Assembly (NCBI RefSeq): GCF_009451885.1
Contig: NZ_WIAO01000043.1
Span: 1-37,434 of the forward strand
Direction of reading: 5' to 3'
DNA length: 37,434 nt
Source of the DNA: Glycomyces albidus
Lineage (GTDB): Bacteria; Actinomycetota; Actinomycetes; Mycobacteriales; Micromonosporaceae
Every line of letters starts with the position of its first letter. The first letter of the stretch is position 1. Position numbers and translations under genes: made by a program. Below, piece after piece: positions 1 to 7,050 of the stretch. The notes under the pieces were generated by a model that had not been told where the DNA came from, did not search any database, and saw only the letters and a list, made by a program, of their open reading frames with translations.

Positions 1-178
1 TCATGAGGCCGGCGACCAGCGACGCGGCGGCCGCGGCCGCCGCGATGACGACGGGGGCCAGGCCGAGCCCGGCGAGGACCGCGGTCCCGACGGTGCCGAA
101 GCCCATGCCGAGGGCGCCGTCGAGGAGCTGGGCGGCGAACCCCGCGGCGGCGGCGGAGACGACGGCGAAGGGGATCAT
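1..178 (-). CDS. TauE/SafE-family membrane permease, N-terminal fragment
   Basis: I read this gene from the reverse strand; it starts at ATG 178 and leaves the window at base 1, so only about 59 residues are visible. They are almost entirely hydrophobic. The segment AQLLDGALGMGFGTVGT at about residues 21-37 matches the N-terminal signature of TauE/SafE permeases (family usually written AQxxDGALGMGxG), which move sulfite, sulfonates or organic anions across the membrane. An AGGGAG Shine-Dalgarno lies about 9 bases upstream of the ATG. The gene diverges from the TnpB remnant and mdh. The substrate cannot be inferred. Confidence 0.72.
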   Translation of the reverse strand, partial: MIPFAVVSAAAAGFAAQLLDGALGMGFGTVGTAVLAGLGLAPVVIAAAAAAASLVAGLM

Positions 179-361
179 GGCGGGAGGCTCCCTCGGATCG
201 GGACGGACCCAGGATAGACGCCGCCCGCGGTCCGCCGCGCCGCCCCGACCGCGCGTCCGCAGAGGTCTCCGCCACCCGGTGAGGGGCCGGATGCGCTGTG
301 CGAGACCAGGGTCATAACGTGAAGTCGTAGCCGCAACTCGCAGGGGAGGTCGAAGCCAGCA

Positions 362-1126
362 ATGCCGTCGTCCCAGCCGTGCTCTGCAGCTCCTTCCGAA
401 GCCGTTTCCGACGGGATCCGCCACGGAACGCGTCTCGGCGAACTGCTGACATCGGCATCAGACCACTCCAGCGTCGTCGACTCCAGGCGGGCGAGACTGA
501 GGGCCCTGGCGGAGCGAGCCGATGCCCACGGAAACCGTGCGAAGGCCGCTCGAATCCGAGCCGAGAACCTCGGCACCCTGAAGCGCGACCGCCGAACCCT
601 CACGTGGCGGGCAGCGGTGCGAACCACCACGTTCGAGGCGGTGCACGCGGTCGTCGACAAGGCCGCGGTGATCGCGGCCGAGGACCTCACGAAAGACTTC
701 ACCGGCCGAGAACGGCTCGGGAAGAACACGAACCGGCGCTTGGCGCGGTGGACCGAAGGGGTCACCGCCGAAGCGCTGGAAGCCGTGTCGGGCCGCAGAG
801 GTTCTGCGGTGCGGCTGGTCAACGCCGCCTACACGTCGCAAGTCATCCCCGGATCGGACGCCATCGGCGTCAGCAAAGGGGACCGGCTTCACTGCACTGA
901 GTGCGGGGCCGTGTGGAAGGCAGACCATGCCGGAGCGGTCAACGTCCTGCGACGACTCGGTGATGCCGACATCGCCCTGTGGACCCCGCACCGGCGGGTG
1001 AAGCGGATCTTGCAGGAGCGGACCGACCGCCGACGGTCCAGACTGCCGGACCAGGACTCCAGCACCGCGCGCATGTGCAGGTGCGGAGAGCGAACCATCC
1101 AACCGCCCGACATCGGGCAATACTAG
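362..1126 (+). pseudogene. N-terminally truncated TnpB-like (IS605/IS607 OrfB) remnant
   Basis: The 254-residue frame matches the C-terminal two thirds of the actinobacterial TnpB family of RNA-guided transposon nucleases. Visible are the family segment HGTRLGELLTSASD (21-34), the RuvC-II acidic motif AAEDL (E107), YTSQ (157-160), one Cys pair CTEC (178-181), and the RuvC-III motif ADHAGAVNVL (D188). Family members run about 350-450 residues. The N-terminal wedge/recognition domains and the RuvC-I Asp are missing, and the region where that Asp should lie reads SAAPSEAV. An in-frame TGA sits at 320-322, so ATG 362 is only the first Met after decay. The second Cys pair of the zinc ribbon is absent too. 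No TnpA is present. The stop codon overlaps the mdh Shine-Dalgarno. Probably an inactive relic. Confidence 0.75.
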
Positions 1127-1139
1127 GAAGCAGCATTCG

Positions 1140-2090
1140 ATGGGTAAGAAAGTCACGGTCGTAGGCGCCGGTTTCTACGGCTCCACCACCGCCCAGCGCC
1201 TGGCCGAGTACGACATCTTCGACGAGGTCGTCCTCACCGACATCGTCGAGGGCAAGCCCGAGGGCATCGCTCTCGACATGAACCAGTCCCGCTCCATCGA
1301 GGGCTTCGAGACCAAGGTCGTGGGCGCCACGACCGACAACGACGGCAACGGGTACGAGAAGACCGCCGGTTCGGACGTCGTCGTCGTCACCGCCGGCCTG
1401 CCGCGCAAGCCCGGCATGAGCCGCATGGACCTCCTCGAGGTCAACGCCCGGATCGTCCGCGGGGTCACCGAGAACCTGGTCAAGCACTCCCCGAACGCCG
1501 TGATCATCGTGGTGTCGAACCCGCTCGACGAGATGACCGCGCTGGCGCAGATCGCCTCCGGCTTCCCGAAGCACCGGGTGCTCGGCCAGGCCGGGATGCT
1601 CGACACCGCGCGCTTCACGAACTTCGTGGCCGAGGAGCTCCAGGTCCCGGTCAAGTCCGTGAAGACCCTGACGCTCGGCTCGCACGGCGACACCATGGTC
1701 CCGGTCCCGAGCCAGTCGTCCGTCGACGGCAAGCCGCTCACCGACCTGCTGCCGGCCGACAAGGTCGAGGAGCTGGTCACCAAGACCCGCAACGGCGGCG
1801 CCGAGATCGTCGCCCTGCTCAAGACCGGTTCGGCCTACTACGCGCCGTCGGCCGCGGCCGCGCGCATGGCCAAGGCCGTCGCCGAGGACTCCGGCGCGGT
1901 CATGCCGGTGTGCGCGTGGGTCGACGGCGAGTACGGGATCTCCGGCGTCTACCTGGGGGTGAACGCCAAGATCGGCGCCGAGGGCGTCAAGGAGGTCGTC
2001 GAGACCCCCCTGACCGACGATGAGCTCGCGAACCTGAAGACGGCCGCCGAGGCCGTCCGCGCCAAGCAGGCCGACGTCGCCGAGCTGTGA
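1140..2090 (+). CDS. mdh: malate dehydrogenase (LDH-like type)
   Basis: 316 residues, full length for the lactate/malate dehydrogenase family; it interconverts malate and oxaloacetate with NAD in the TCA cycle. The Rossmann motif GAGFYG is at 9-14. GLPRKPGMSR (86-95) carries the arginine that marks malate rather than lactate as substrate. SNPLD (126-130), D155/R158 and the catalytic His182 in GSHGD are all present. The start is ATG 1140 with AGGAAG at 1125-1130, nine bases upstream. Those bases overlap the stop codon of the TnpB remnant, so whatever originally preceded mdh has been replaced up to its ribosome site. A long palindrome follows the stop, so it is probably monocistronic. Confidence 0.95.
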   Translation: MGKKVTVVGAGFYGSTTAQRLAEYDIFDEVVLTDIVEGKPEGIALDMNQSRSIEGFETKVVGATTDNDGNGYEKTAGSDVVVVTAGLPRKPGMSRMDLLEVNARIVRGVTENLVKHSPNAVIIVVSNPLDEMTALAQIASGFPKHRVLGQAGMLDTARFTNFVAEELQVPVKSVKTLTLGSHGDTMVPVPSQSSVDGKPLTDLLPADKVEELVTKTRNGGAEIVALLKTGSAYYAPSAAAARMAKAVAEDSGAVMPVCAWVDGEYGISGVYLGVNAKIGAEGVKEVVETPLTDDELANLKTAAEAVRAKQADVAEL

Positions 2091-2096
2091 CCGATG

Positions 2097-2128
2097 CGCG
2101 TGAGGGCGGCCGCGGCCGCCCTCACGCG
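2097..2128 (+). terminator. 32-bp perfect palindrome after mdh
   Basis: Bases 2097-2112 are the exact reverse complement of 2113-2128 (core GGCGGCCGCGGCCGCC), seven bases after the mdh stop. There is no T-tract, as is usual in high-G+C actinomycetes. It most likely terminates mdh transcription before the separately promoted PAP2 gene. Confidence 0.7.
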
Positions 2129-2167
2129 TCCCGGGCGGCGCTTGTCCTCCGGCCGATCCGGCGTCGC

Positions 2168-2173
2168 TAGGCT
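2168..2173 (+). promoter_or_regulatory. -10 element TAGGCT, leaderless start of PAP2 gene
   Basis: TAGGCT fits the actinobacterial TANNNT -10 and lies 7 bases before GTG 2181, which has no Shine-Dalgarno. The transcript would therefore begin at or next to the start codon. TTGTCC at 2142-2147 is a possible -35, but the 20-base spacing is long. Confidence 0.5.
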
Positions 2174-2180
2174 TACGCCC

Positions 2181-2972
2181 GTGACGGTCAACAGGCAGCG
2201 CATCGATCCCCCCGGCTGGGAGCCCTTCGCGGCGAAGCGGCCCGGCTCGTGGTGGCTCGAGATCGTCATGTTCGCCGCGCTCGCGGTGTGCACGGTCATG
2301 GCGTCCTTCCACACTCCCCTGATCGACCTCGACATCTGGGTCCGCGACTTCTCCGACGCCCACCGCCCGCCCTGGTTCGACACGCTCCTGGTGTACACGA
2401 ACAAGCTCGGGCAGGGCGGGATCATCAGCGCGATCGCGCTCGGGCTCGCGGCGCTCCTGGCGTTCCGCCGCCACACGGTGCGACCGGTTCTCGCATTCCT
2501 CGTCCTGTACGGGATGGCCGGGTTCGTCCTGCTGCTCAAGCTGTTCTTCCCGCGCGTCTACCCGCACTTCCCGCGCCCCGACCCCGGGCCGTACGCGGAC
2601 GCCGCGCAGTCGCTCATCTACGCCGCCGACCGCTCCGACCTCGGCGCGCTCGGCGAGTCCGCCGTCGGCGCGTACCCGTCGGGGCACGTGGTGAACGCGA
2701 TCATCTGGTACGGGTTCGTGGTGCTGCTCGTGGGCGCGGCCCTGACCGCCTGGCAGCGGCGCGTCCTCCTCTTCGTCCCGGTCGTGGTGGTGGCCTTCTC
2801 GACCACGTACCTGGGCTATCACTGGCTGACCGACTCCCTGGCGGGCCTGTTCATCGGCGTCGTCATCATGCGGATCATGCGCCGCATCCCGTGGGCGACG
2901 GTCGCCCTGCCGCTGTGGCTCGAACCCGAACGGCGCTACCGGGAGCCGGTTTCCGCAGCCACCGCTCCGTAA
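2181..2972 (+). CDS. PAP2-superfamily membrane phosphatase
   Basis: 263 residues from GTG 2181, chosen because a -10-like TAGGCT precedes it by 7 bases; the frame is open back to ATG 2094, but that lies inside the mdh terminator. Several hydrophobic segments alternate with the three PAP2 motifs: K..RP-like LKLFFPRVYPHFPRP, PSGH (in AYPSGHVVN), and the His/Asp motif STTYLGYHWLTD. Family members dephosphorylate lipid phosphates or pyrophosphates at the membrane, including undecaprenyl pyrophosphate, the carrier for wall polymers. Which substrate is used here cannot be told. Confidence 0.85.
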   Translation: MTVNRQRIDPPGWEPFAAKRPGSWWLEIVMFAALAVCTVMASFHTPLIDLDIWVRDFSDAHRPPWFDTLLVYTNKLGQGGIISAIALGLAALLAFRRHTVRPVLAFLVLYGMAGFVLLLKLFFPRVYPHFPRPDPGPYADAAQSLIYAADRSDLGALGESAVGAYPSGHVVNAIIWYGFVVLLVGAALTAWQRRVLLFVPVVVVAFSTTYLGYHWLTDSLAGLFIGVVIMRIMRRIPWATVALPLWLEPERRYREPVSAATAP

Positions 2973-2983
2973 ACCGGGCGCGG

Positions 2984-2989
2984 TATCTT
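2984..2989 (+). promoter_or_regulatory. -10 element TATCTT, leaderless start of APC permease
   Basis: TATCTT lies 7 bases before ATG 2997. The 24-base gap after the PAP2 stop has no Shine-Dalgarno, so this permease probably has its own leaderless transcript. No clear -35 is seen. Confidence 0.45.
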
Positions 2990-2996
2990 TCCAGGC

Positions 2997-4250
2997 ATGC
3001 CCACTCCGCCGCCGGCACGGCCGCCCCTTCAGCGCCGACTCGGCCTCCCCTCCGCGATCGCGATCGGCCTCGCCTCGATGCTCGGCGCGGGTGTCTTCGC
3101 CGTCTGGGGGCCGGCCGCCGGTGCCGCCGGGTCGGGCCCGGGGCTCCTTGCGGCCCTGGCGATCGCGGCGTTCATCGCCTACTGCAACGCCCGCTCGTCG
3201 GCCCGCCTCGCCGCGCGGTACCCGCAGTCGGGCGGCGCGTACTTCTACGGGACGGTGCGGCTGCACCCGGCCGCCGGGTTCGCCGCCGGCTGGGGCTTCC
3301 TGGTCGGCAAGAGCGCTTCGGGCGCGGCCATGGCGCTGACGCTGGGCGCGTACCTGCTCCCGGACCATCCGCGGGCGCTCGCCGCGTTCGCGGTCGTCGC
3401 GTTCTGCGCCGTCAATCTCCTCGGGGTCCAGCGGACCGCGCTCGCCTCCGCGATCTTCGCGGTCATCACGCTCGCCGTGCTCGCCCTGGTCGTCGCCGCC
3501 GGCCTCGCCGGCCCGGTCGCCGCGCGGCCCCTGGGGGACACGCACCCGTGGGGCGTGCTGACCGCCGCGGGGTTCATCTTCTTCGCGTTCGCCGGGTACG
3601 CGCGCATCGCGACCCTCGGCGAAGAGGTGGTCCGCCCGGAGAAGACGATCCCGCGCGCGGTCGCGATCGCCTTGGGCGCCACCGTGATCGTGTACGCGGC
3701 GGTGGCGGTGACGGCGCTGAGCGTCCTCGGCGCGGGCACGCTCGCCGAGTCGACCGCGCCGCTCGCGGACCTGGCCGGCGCCGGGGCGCCCGCGCTCGAG
3801 CCGCTCGTGGCGGTCGGCGCGGGGATCGCCGTGGCCGGGGTGCTCCTGAGCCTCCTGGCGGGGATCGGCCGGACCGCGCTCGCGATGGCCCGCGACCGGC
3901 GGCTCCCGGGCCCGCTCGCGGCCGTCTCGGAGCGCTTCGGCGTCCCGTGGGCCGCCGAGGTCGCCGCGAGCGCCGTCGTGCTCCTCCTGGTGTCCACCCT
4001 GGACTTGGCGGGGGCGATCGGGTTCTCGAGCTTCTGCGTGCTCGTGTACTACGCGATCGCGAACGCCTCCGCGGCCACGCTCGACCGGCGCGCGCCGCTG
4101 CCGTGGCTCGGCCTGGCCGGATGCGCCCTGGTGGCCGCGAGCCTGCCCGCGTCCTCAGTGCTCGGCGGCCTCGCGGTCTTCGCCGCGGGGGCCGCGTGGT
4201 TCTGGTTCACGGAGCGCCGCAGGAGGAACCGCGACGCGGCGTCCTCCTGA
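2997..4250 (+). CDS. APC-superfamily amino acid permease
   Basis: 417 residues, nearly all hydrophobic helices. The first helix carries the APC signature GLASMLGAGVFAVWGPAA, equivalent to the substrate-binding Gly-rich unwound helix. Further family marks are ARYPQSGGAYFY between helices 2 and 3 and GEEVVRPEKTIPRAV in the middle. It is a little short for an APC transporter (usually about 450-500), so it may have 11-12 helices and short tails. The end is basic (ERRRRNRD). It likely imports an amino acid or amine by proton symport; substrate unknown. It converges with the DUF3263 gene. Confidence 0.85.
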   Translation: MPTPPPARPPLQRRLGLPSAIAIGLASMLGAGVFAVWGPAAGAAGSGPGLLAALAIAAFIAYCNARSSARLAARYPQSGGAYFYGTVRLHPAAGFAAGWGFLVGKSASGAAMALTLGAYLLPDHPRALAAFAVVAFCAVNLLGVQRTALASAIFAVITLAVLALVVAAGLAGPVAARPLGDTHPWGVLTAAGFIFFAFAGYARIATLGEEVVRPEKTIPRAVAIALGATVIVYAAVAVTALSVLGAGTLAESTAPLADLAGAGAPALEPLVAVGAGIAVAGVLLSLLAGIGRTALAMARDRRLPGPLAAVSERFGVPWAAEVAASAVVLLLVSTLDLAGAIGFSSFCVLVYYAIANASAATLDRRAPLPWLGLAGCALVAASLPASSVLGGLAVFAAGAAWFWFTERRRRNRDAASS

Positions 4251-4458
4251 CGCGCGGTCGCCGATCGGGCGCGGGCGGCTTCGCCCCGGCTCGCCGTCCA
4301 CGCCGTCGGATCGCCCATCGGACAGCGGGTGCTCCCTCGTCCGAGGTTCGGCGATCGGCCCGGTTCGCAGCGCCGCTCGCCCGGGCGGTGCACAGTCGCG
4401 AGACCCGTTGCGCGGCTCGCGGCCCCCGACCCGAGGTGTGCGCGGTGCGCGCCGCCGC

Positions 4459-4848
4459 TTAGCGGGCGGCGCGGCGCTCGTCGCGCGCCGCCCGGAGTCG
4501 CCGCACCACGGCCGGCTGCTCCGCGGCGGCCTCCGGGTGGTCGATGAGGCGCGCCAGATGCTGGTAGTACCGCTCGGGAGTGAGCTCCAGCTCGTCGGCG
4601 ATCGCCTGGGTCTTCGCGCCCGAGGCGCGCCACCAGCGCGCCTCGAACTCGAGGATCCGGGACTCCATGGCGGAGAGCTTCGACTCGGGGTCGCGCGGGG
4701 TGCGCTGCGGGCCGGGCTGCCGCGGCGCGGGCGCGGCCTCCCGCTGCGGTCCGTCGGGGCCGCTGAAGGGCCGCTGGGGTGCGAACGCCTCCTCGTCCTC
4801 CTGGCGGGTGCGGGTGACTCTGCTGGCGGGGCGTTGGCCGGGAGGCAT
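4459..4848 (-). CDS. DUF3263 family protein
   Basis: 129 residues starting at ATG 4848 with AAGGAG five bases upstream. The first half is rich in Pro, Arg, Gln and Glu and looks disordered. The second half (from about residue 60) matches DUF3263: ESRILEFEARWWRASGAKTQ, then a helix-turn-helix-like segment AIADELELTPERYYQHL, ending basic. This small actinobacterial family has no proven role; the fold resembles a DNA-binding helix-turn-helix. It lies 16 bases downstream of the HAD gene, so both probably share one transcript. The basic C-terminal codons contain a hairpin. Confidence 0.82.
   Translation of the reverse strand: MPPGQRPASRVTRTRQEDEEAFAPQRPFSGPDGPQREAAPAPRQPGPQRTPRDPESKLSAMESRILEFEARWWRASGAKTQAIADELELTPERYYQHLARLIDHPEAAAEQPAVVRRLRAARDERRAAR
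4464..4493. terminator. candidate hairpin between convergent permease and DUF3263 genes
   Basis: GGGCGGCGCG (4464-4473) and CGCGCCGCCC (4484-4493) form a 10-bp stem with a 10-base loop, within the last codons of the DUF3263 gene. It could stop transcription from both sides, but Arg/Ala-rich coding sequence makes such pairing easy by chance. I saw no feature in the rest of the gap 4251-4458. Confidence 0.3.
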
Positions 4849-4864
4849 GGGTGCTCCTTGCTGC

Positions 4865-5656
4865 TCACTCGATCCAGTCGATGAGGTCGGCGACCGAATC
4901 CTTGACGTGGTTGGGCCGGAACGGGTAGCGCTCGACCTCCTCCATAGTGTCAGTGACCCCCGACAGAACCAGGACCGTTTCGAGGCCCGCCTCGAGGCCC
5001 GACAGCACGTCGGTGTCCATGCGGTCGCCGATCATCACGGTCGACTCCGAGTGGGCTCCGATGCGCCGCAACGCGTTCCGCATCATCAGCGGGTTCGGCT
5101 TGCCCACGAAGTACGGCTCGGCGCCCGTGGCCGCGGTGATCATCGCCGCAACCGCGCCGCACGCCGGGAGGATGCCCTCCAGCGACGGGCCGGTCGTGTC
5201 CGGGTTGGTGCAGATGAACCTGGCCCCGGCCTTGATGAGTCGCGACGCGGTGGTGAGCGCCCCGAAGTCGTACCGCCTCGTCTCTCCGAGTACCACGTAG
5301 TCCGGCCGGTAATCGGTGAGCACGAAACCGATCTCGTGCAGCGCCGTCGTCAGGCCCGCCTCGCCGATGACGTACGCCGACGCCTTGGGCCGCTGCGAGT
5401 GCAGGAAGTCCGCGGTTGCCATCGCCGAGGTGTAGATGTTCTCGGCCGGGACCTCGAGCCCCGAGTTCTTCAGGCGCGCATGGAGGTCCCGCGGCGTGTA
5501 GATGGAGTTGTTGGTGAGGACGAGGAACCGCTTCCCCGCCGTTTGGAGCTTCTCGATGAGCTTGTTGGCGCCGGGAACGGGCACCCCCTCGTGGACGAGC
5601 ACACCGTCCATGTCCGAGAGCCAGCTGTCGAAGGGTCCAGGAGTATCGGTTGACAT
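4865..5656 (-). CDS. HAD-IIA family phosphatase (NagD-like)
   Basis: 263 residues from ATG 5656. The nucleophile motif DMDGVL is at 15-20, followed by the IIA-subfamily cap entry (FLVLTNNS, where Ser/Thr motif II lies), the motif III Lys region GKPNPLMM and the C-terminal acidic motif IGDRMDTDVLSGLEAG. It resembles NagD/AraL-type enzymes that hydrolyse sugar phosphates or nucleotides. The frame is open further upstream, but the start is set by a -10-like TATTCT six bases before this ATG. The DUF3263 gene follows 16 bases downstream. Substrate unknown. Confidence 0.88.
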   Translation of the reverse strand: MSTDTPGPFDSWLSDMDGVLVHEGVPVPGANKLIEKLQTAGKRFLVLTNNSIYTPRDLHARLKNSGLEVPAENIYTSAMATADFLHSQRPKASAYVIGEAGLTTALHEIGFVLTDYRPDYVVLGETRRYDFGALTTASRLIKAGARFICTNPDTTGPSLEGILPACGAVAAMITAATGAEPYFVGKPNPLMMRNALRRIGAHSESTVMIGDRMDTDVLSGLEAGLETVLVLSGVTDTMEEVERYPFRPNHVKDSVADLIDWIE

Positions 5657-5662
5657 TCGCGA

Positions 5663-5668
5663 AGAATA
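5663..5668 (-). promoter_or_regulatory. -10 element TATTCT, leaderless start of HAD gene
   Basis: On the reverse strand TATTCT lies six bases before ATG 5656 with no Shine-Dalgarno between. TCGTTT, 18 bases farther upstream, is a possible weak -35. Confidence 0.5.
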
Positions 5669-5818
5669 CCTTGCCCGCCGCCTGGCAAACGAGATCGTGC
5701 CGGGATCGTTCTTCCTGGTCCCGGTCCCGAAACGTGGAAGCCGCGACGGACCGGCTACGGCCCCGGAGGACTGGGTCGCATCTCGCCGATGTGACGCGGA
5801 CCCGCACGCGCGCGGACG

Positions 5819-5824
5819 TACAGT
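5819..5824 (+). promoter_or_regulatory. -10 element TACAGT, leaderless start of small membrane gene
   Basis: TACAGT lies 7 bases before GTG 5832, the same geometry seen before other apparently leaderless genes in this window. It diverges from the HAD promoter across about 150 bases. Confidence 0.45.
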
Positions 5825-5831
5825 GGTGCGC

Positions 5832-5927
5832 GTGGAGACGGCATTGACCGCCGCGCTCGTCATCGCCGCAGGGGCCATGGCGGGCGCACTCGGCTACTGG
5901 ACCATCCGAACCGCGAGGAACAAATGA
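5832..5927 (+). CDS. 31-residue single-pass membrane peptide
   Basis: A short frame from GTG 5832 to TGA 5925-5927. It has an acidic second residue, one hydrophobic helix (about residues 4-25, rich in Ala, Leu, Gly) and a short basic tail ending IRTARNK, so a helix with its C-terminus in the cytoplasm is likely. It has a leaderless-type -10 (5819-5824), and its stop overlaps the ATG of the nitrobindin gene (ATGA), which argues for translational coupling and for this being real. I do not recognise a family. A second GTG at 5826 would add two residues. Confidence 0.55.
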   Translation: METALTAALVIAAGAMAGALGYWTIRTARNK

Positions 5928-6514
5928 GCGAGCGCGACGTACCGGCGGAGTTCGCCTCGACCTTCGAGAAGGTCGAGCCCTACCCGTTCGAGGAGACCGA
6001 CGACCTGCGGCAGGGCCCGAACCTGCACGACGACCTCCTGCCGCTCCTGCCGCTCGTCGGCCGCTGGCGCGGCCGCGGGCAGGGCGGCTACCCCGGCAGC
6101 GACGACTTCCTGTTCGCCCAGGAGGCCGCGTTCCTCCACGACGGCCGCCCCTTCCTGCGGTACGAGTCCCGCTCCTGGATCATCGACCCCGACGGCAAGC
6201 CGATCCGGCCGGCCGCCCAGGAGATCGGATGGTGGCGCGTCGTCAAGGGCGAGGACCCCAAGCGCCCCGAGATCGAAGTCCTCCTCGCCCACCCGACCGG
6301 CGTCCTCGACCTCTACTACGGGCACGTCGACGGCACCCGCATCGAGATCGCCACCGACGCCGTCGTCCGCAGCCCCCAGGCCAAGGAGGTCACCGCCGGC
6401 AAGCGCCTCTACGGCATCGTCGAAGGCGCCCTCATGTACGCCCAGGAGATGGCCGCAGAAGGCCACCCGATGAGCCCCCACCTCAGCGCCAGCCTCAACC
6501 GCGTCGCCGGCTGA
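5924..6514 (+). CDS. nitrobindin-like heme-binding FABP-fold protein
   Basis: 196 residues, of the DUF1794/THAP4-like beta-barrel family that binds heme b and reacts with nitric oxide or peroxynitrite. The lipocalin-type motif GRWRGRG is at 46-52. Strands such as YESRSWIID and IGWWRVV follow, and His186 in SPHLSASL matches the family's proximal heme ligand near the C-terminus. The full family core is present, with a longer acidic N-terminus. ATG 5924 overlaps the stop of the 31-residue membrane peptide, so the two are probably co-translated. It converges with the HicB-like gene with one base between stops. Function as NO sensor or isomerase is inferred from the family. Confidence 0.88.
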   Translation: MSERDVPAEFASTFEKVEPYPFEETDDLRQGPNLHDDLLPLLPLVGRWRGRGQGGYPGSDDFLFAQEAAFLHDGRPFLRYESRSWIIDPDGKPIRPAAQEIGWWRVVKGEDPKRPEIEVLLAHPTGVLDLYYGHVDGTRIEIATDAVVRSPQAKEVTAGKRLYGIVEGALMYAQEMAAEGHPMSPHLSASLNRVAG

Positions 6515-6515
6515 C

Positions 6516-6767
6516 TCAGGTCCACTCCTTCGCGTGCCAGGCCTCGACGACGGCCTCGACACCGCCGCCGCCGACCTCCGTGAGCGTGATCTCGACTGAC
6601 TCCACTGGGGTGTCGAGGATCGTGGCGACGAGGTCCCGCGCCATGAATTCGGCATCGGCCCGGTCTTCGCCTTGGGTGACGGCGCCTTTCAGGCTCGGGA
6701 CCGCGACGACCCAGCCGCCTTCCGGCGCTGCCTCGGCGATCGCCTTGTAGCGCAACGCGTGCTCCAC
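6516..6767 (-). CDS. orphan HicB-like protein
   Basis: 83 residues from GTG 6767. The sequence follows the HicB partial RNase-H-like fold: GGWVVAVPSLKGAVTQGE, then the helix ADAEFMARDLVATIL. In HicAB toxin-antitoxin pairs HicB blocks the RNA-cleaving HicA. Here no HicA-like frame lies on either side, and the C-terminal DNA-binding domain of full HicB antitoxins is missing, so it is probably a solitary HicB-fold protein of unknown role. There is no convincing Shine-Dalgarno. A perfect 14-bp-stem hairpin ends ten bases before the start codon. Confidence 0.7.
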   Translation of the reverse strand: MEHALRYKAIAEAAPEGGWVVAVPSLKGAVTQGEDRADAEFMARDLVATILDTPVESVEITLTEVGGGGVEAVVEAWHAKEWT

Positions 6768-6777
6768 TTCGTTTGGC

Positions 6778-6812
6778 GGGAGCGGCCGGCCGTGGCGAGG
6801 CCGGCCGCTCCC
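6778..6812 (-). terminator. 14-bp perfect hairpin ahead of HicB-like gene
   Basis: GGGAGCGGCCGGCC (6778-6791) pairs exactly with GGCCGGCCGCTCCC (6799-6812) around a 7-base loop. It could end read-through from the helicase gene, which stops at 7051 on the same strand, or fold in the leader of the HicB-like mRNA and control it. The sequence alone does not decide. Confidence 0.5.
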
Positions 6813-6969
6813 GCAGTCGCGACGGTCTGGTGCAGGTGCCCGGGCGCGGGAGCCACCCCGCGCCCTGAGACTTCCAGCGGTCCGCGCGGTCCCCCACTCA
6901 CCGCCGACCTACACCAAAACTGGGGCAAGCTTTACATAGAACGTCAAGACACTCAAGGAATGTTTTCCC

Positions 6970-7028
6970 GCCTGTGGAAAACTACCGGTCATGATGGCAT
7001 TCCCACTGGTCAATGCCTGTGGATAACT
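6970..7028. repeat. two DnaA-box-like direct repeats in an A+T-rich patch
   Basis: GCCTGTGGAAAACT (6970-6983) recurs as GCCTGTGGATAACT (7015-7028), 13 of 14 bases equal, 45 bases apart. The second contains the exact reverse complement of the classical DnaA box TTATCCACA; the first contains the variant TTTTCCACA. The first copy also makes a 7-bp hairpin with GTTTTCC at 6962-6968. Both lie in about 130 bases (6905-7035) clearly richer in A+T than the rest of the window. No gene is seen in the whole gap 6768-7050. Confidence 0.5.
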
Positions 7029-7050
7029 TCATGAAGGCGATTCGTGCGAG

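Noticed and set aside
939..3545. Long minus-strand open frame opposite mdh and PAP2 genes
   Set aside because: Its translation has no family motifs and covers mdh, whose motifs are unmistakable; a shadow frame.
6905..7035. Chromosomal origin of replication
   Set aside because: Only two DnaA-box-like sites, no dnaA/dnaN/gyrB genes nearby; too few boxes for an actinobacterial oriC.
6768..7050. Hidden hicA toxin gene upstream of the HicB-like gene
   Set aside because: No frame on either strand shows the HicA double-stranded-RNA-binding-like pattern or its catalytic His context.
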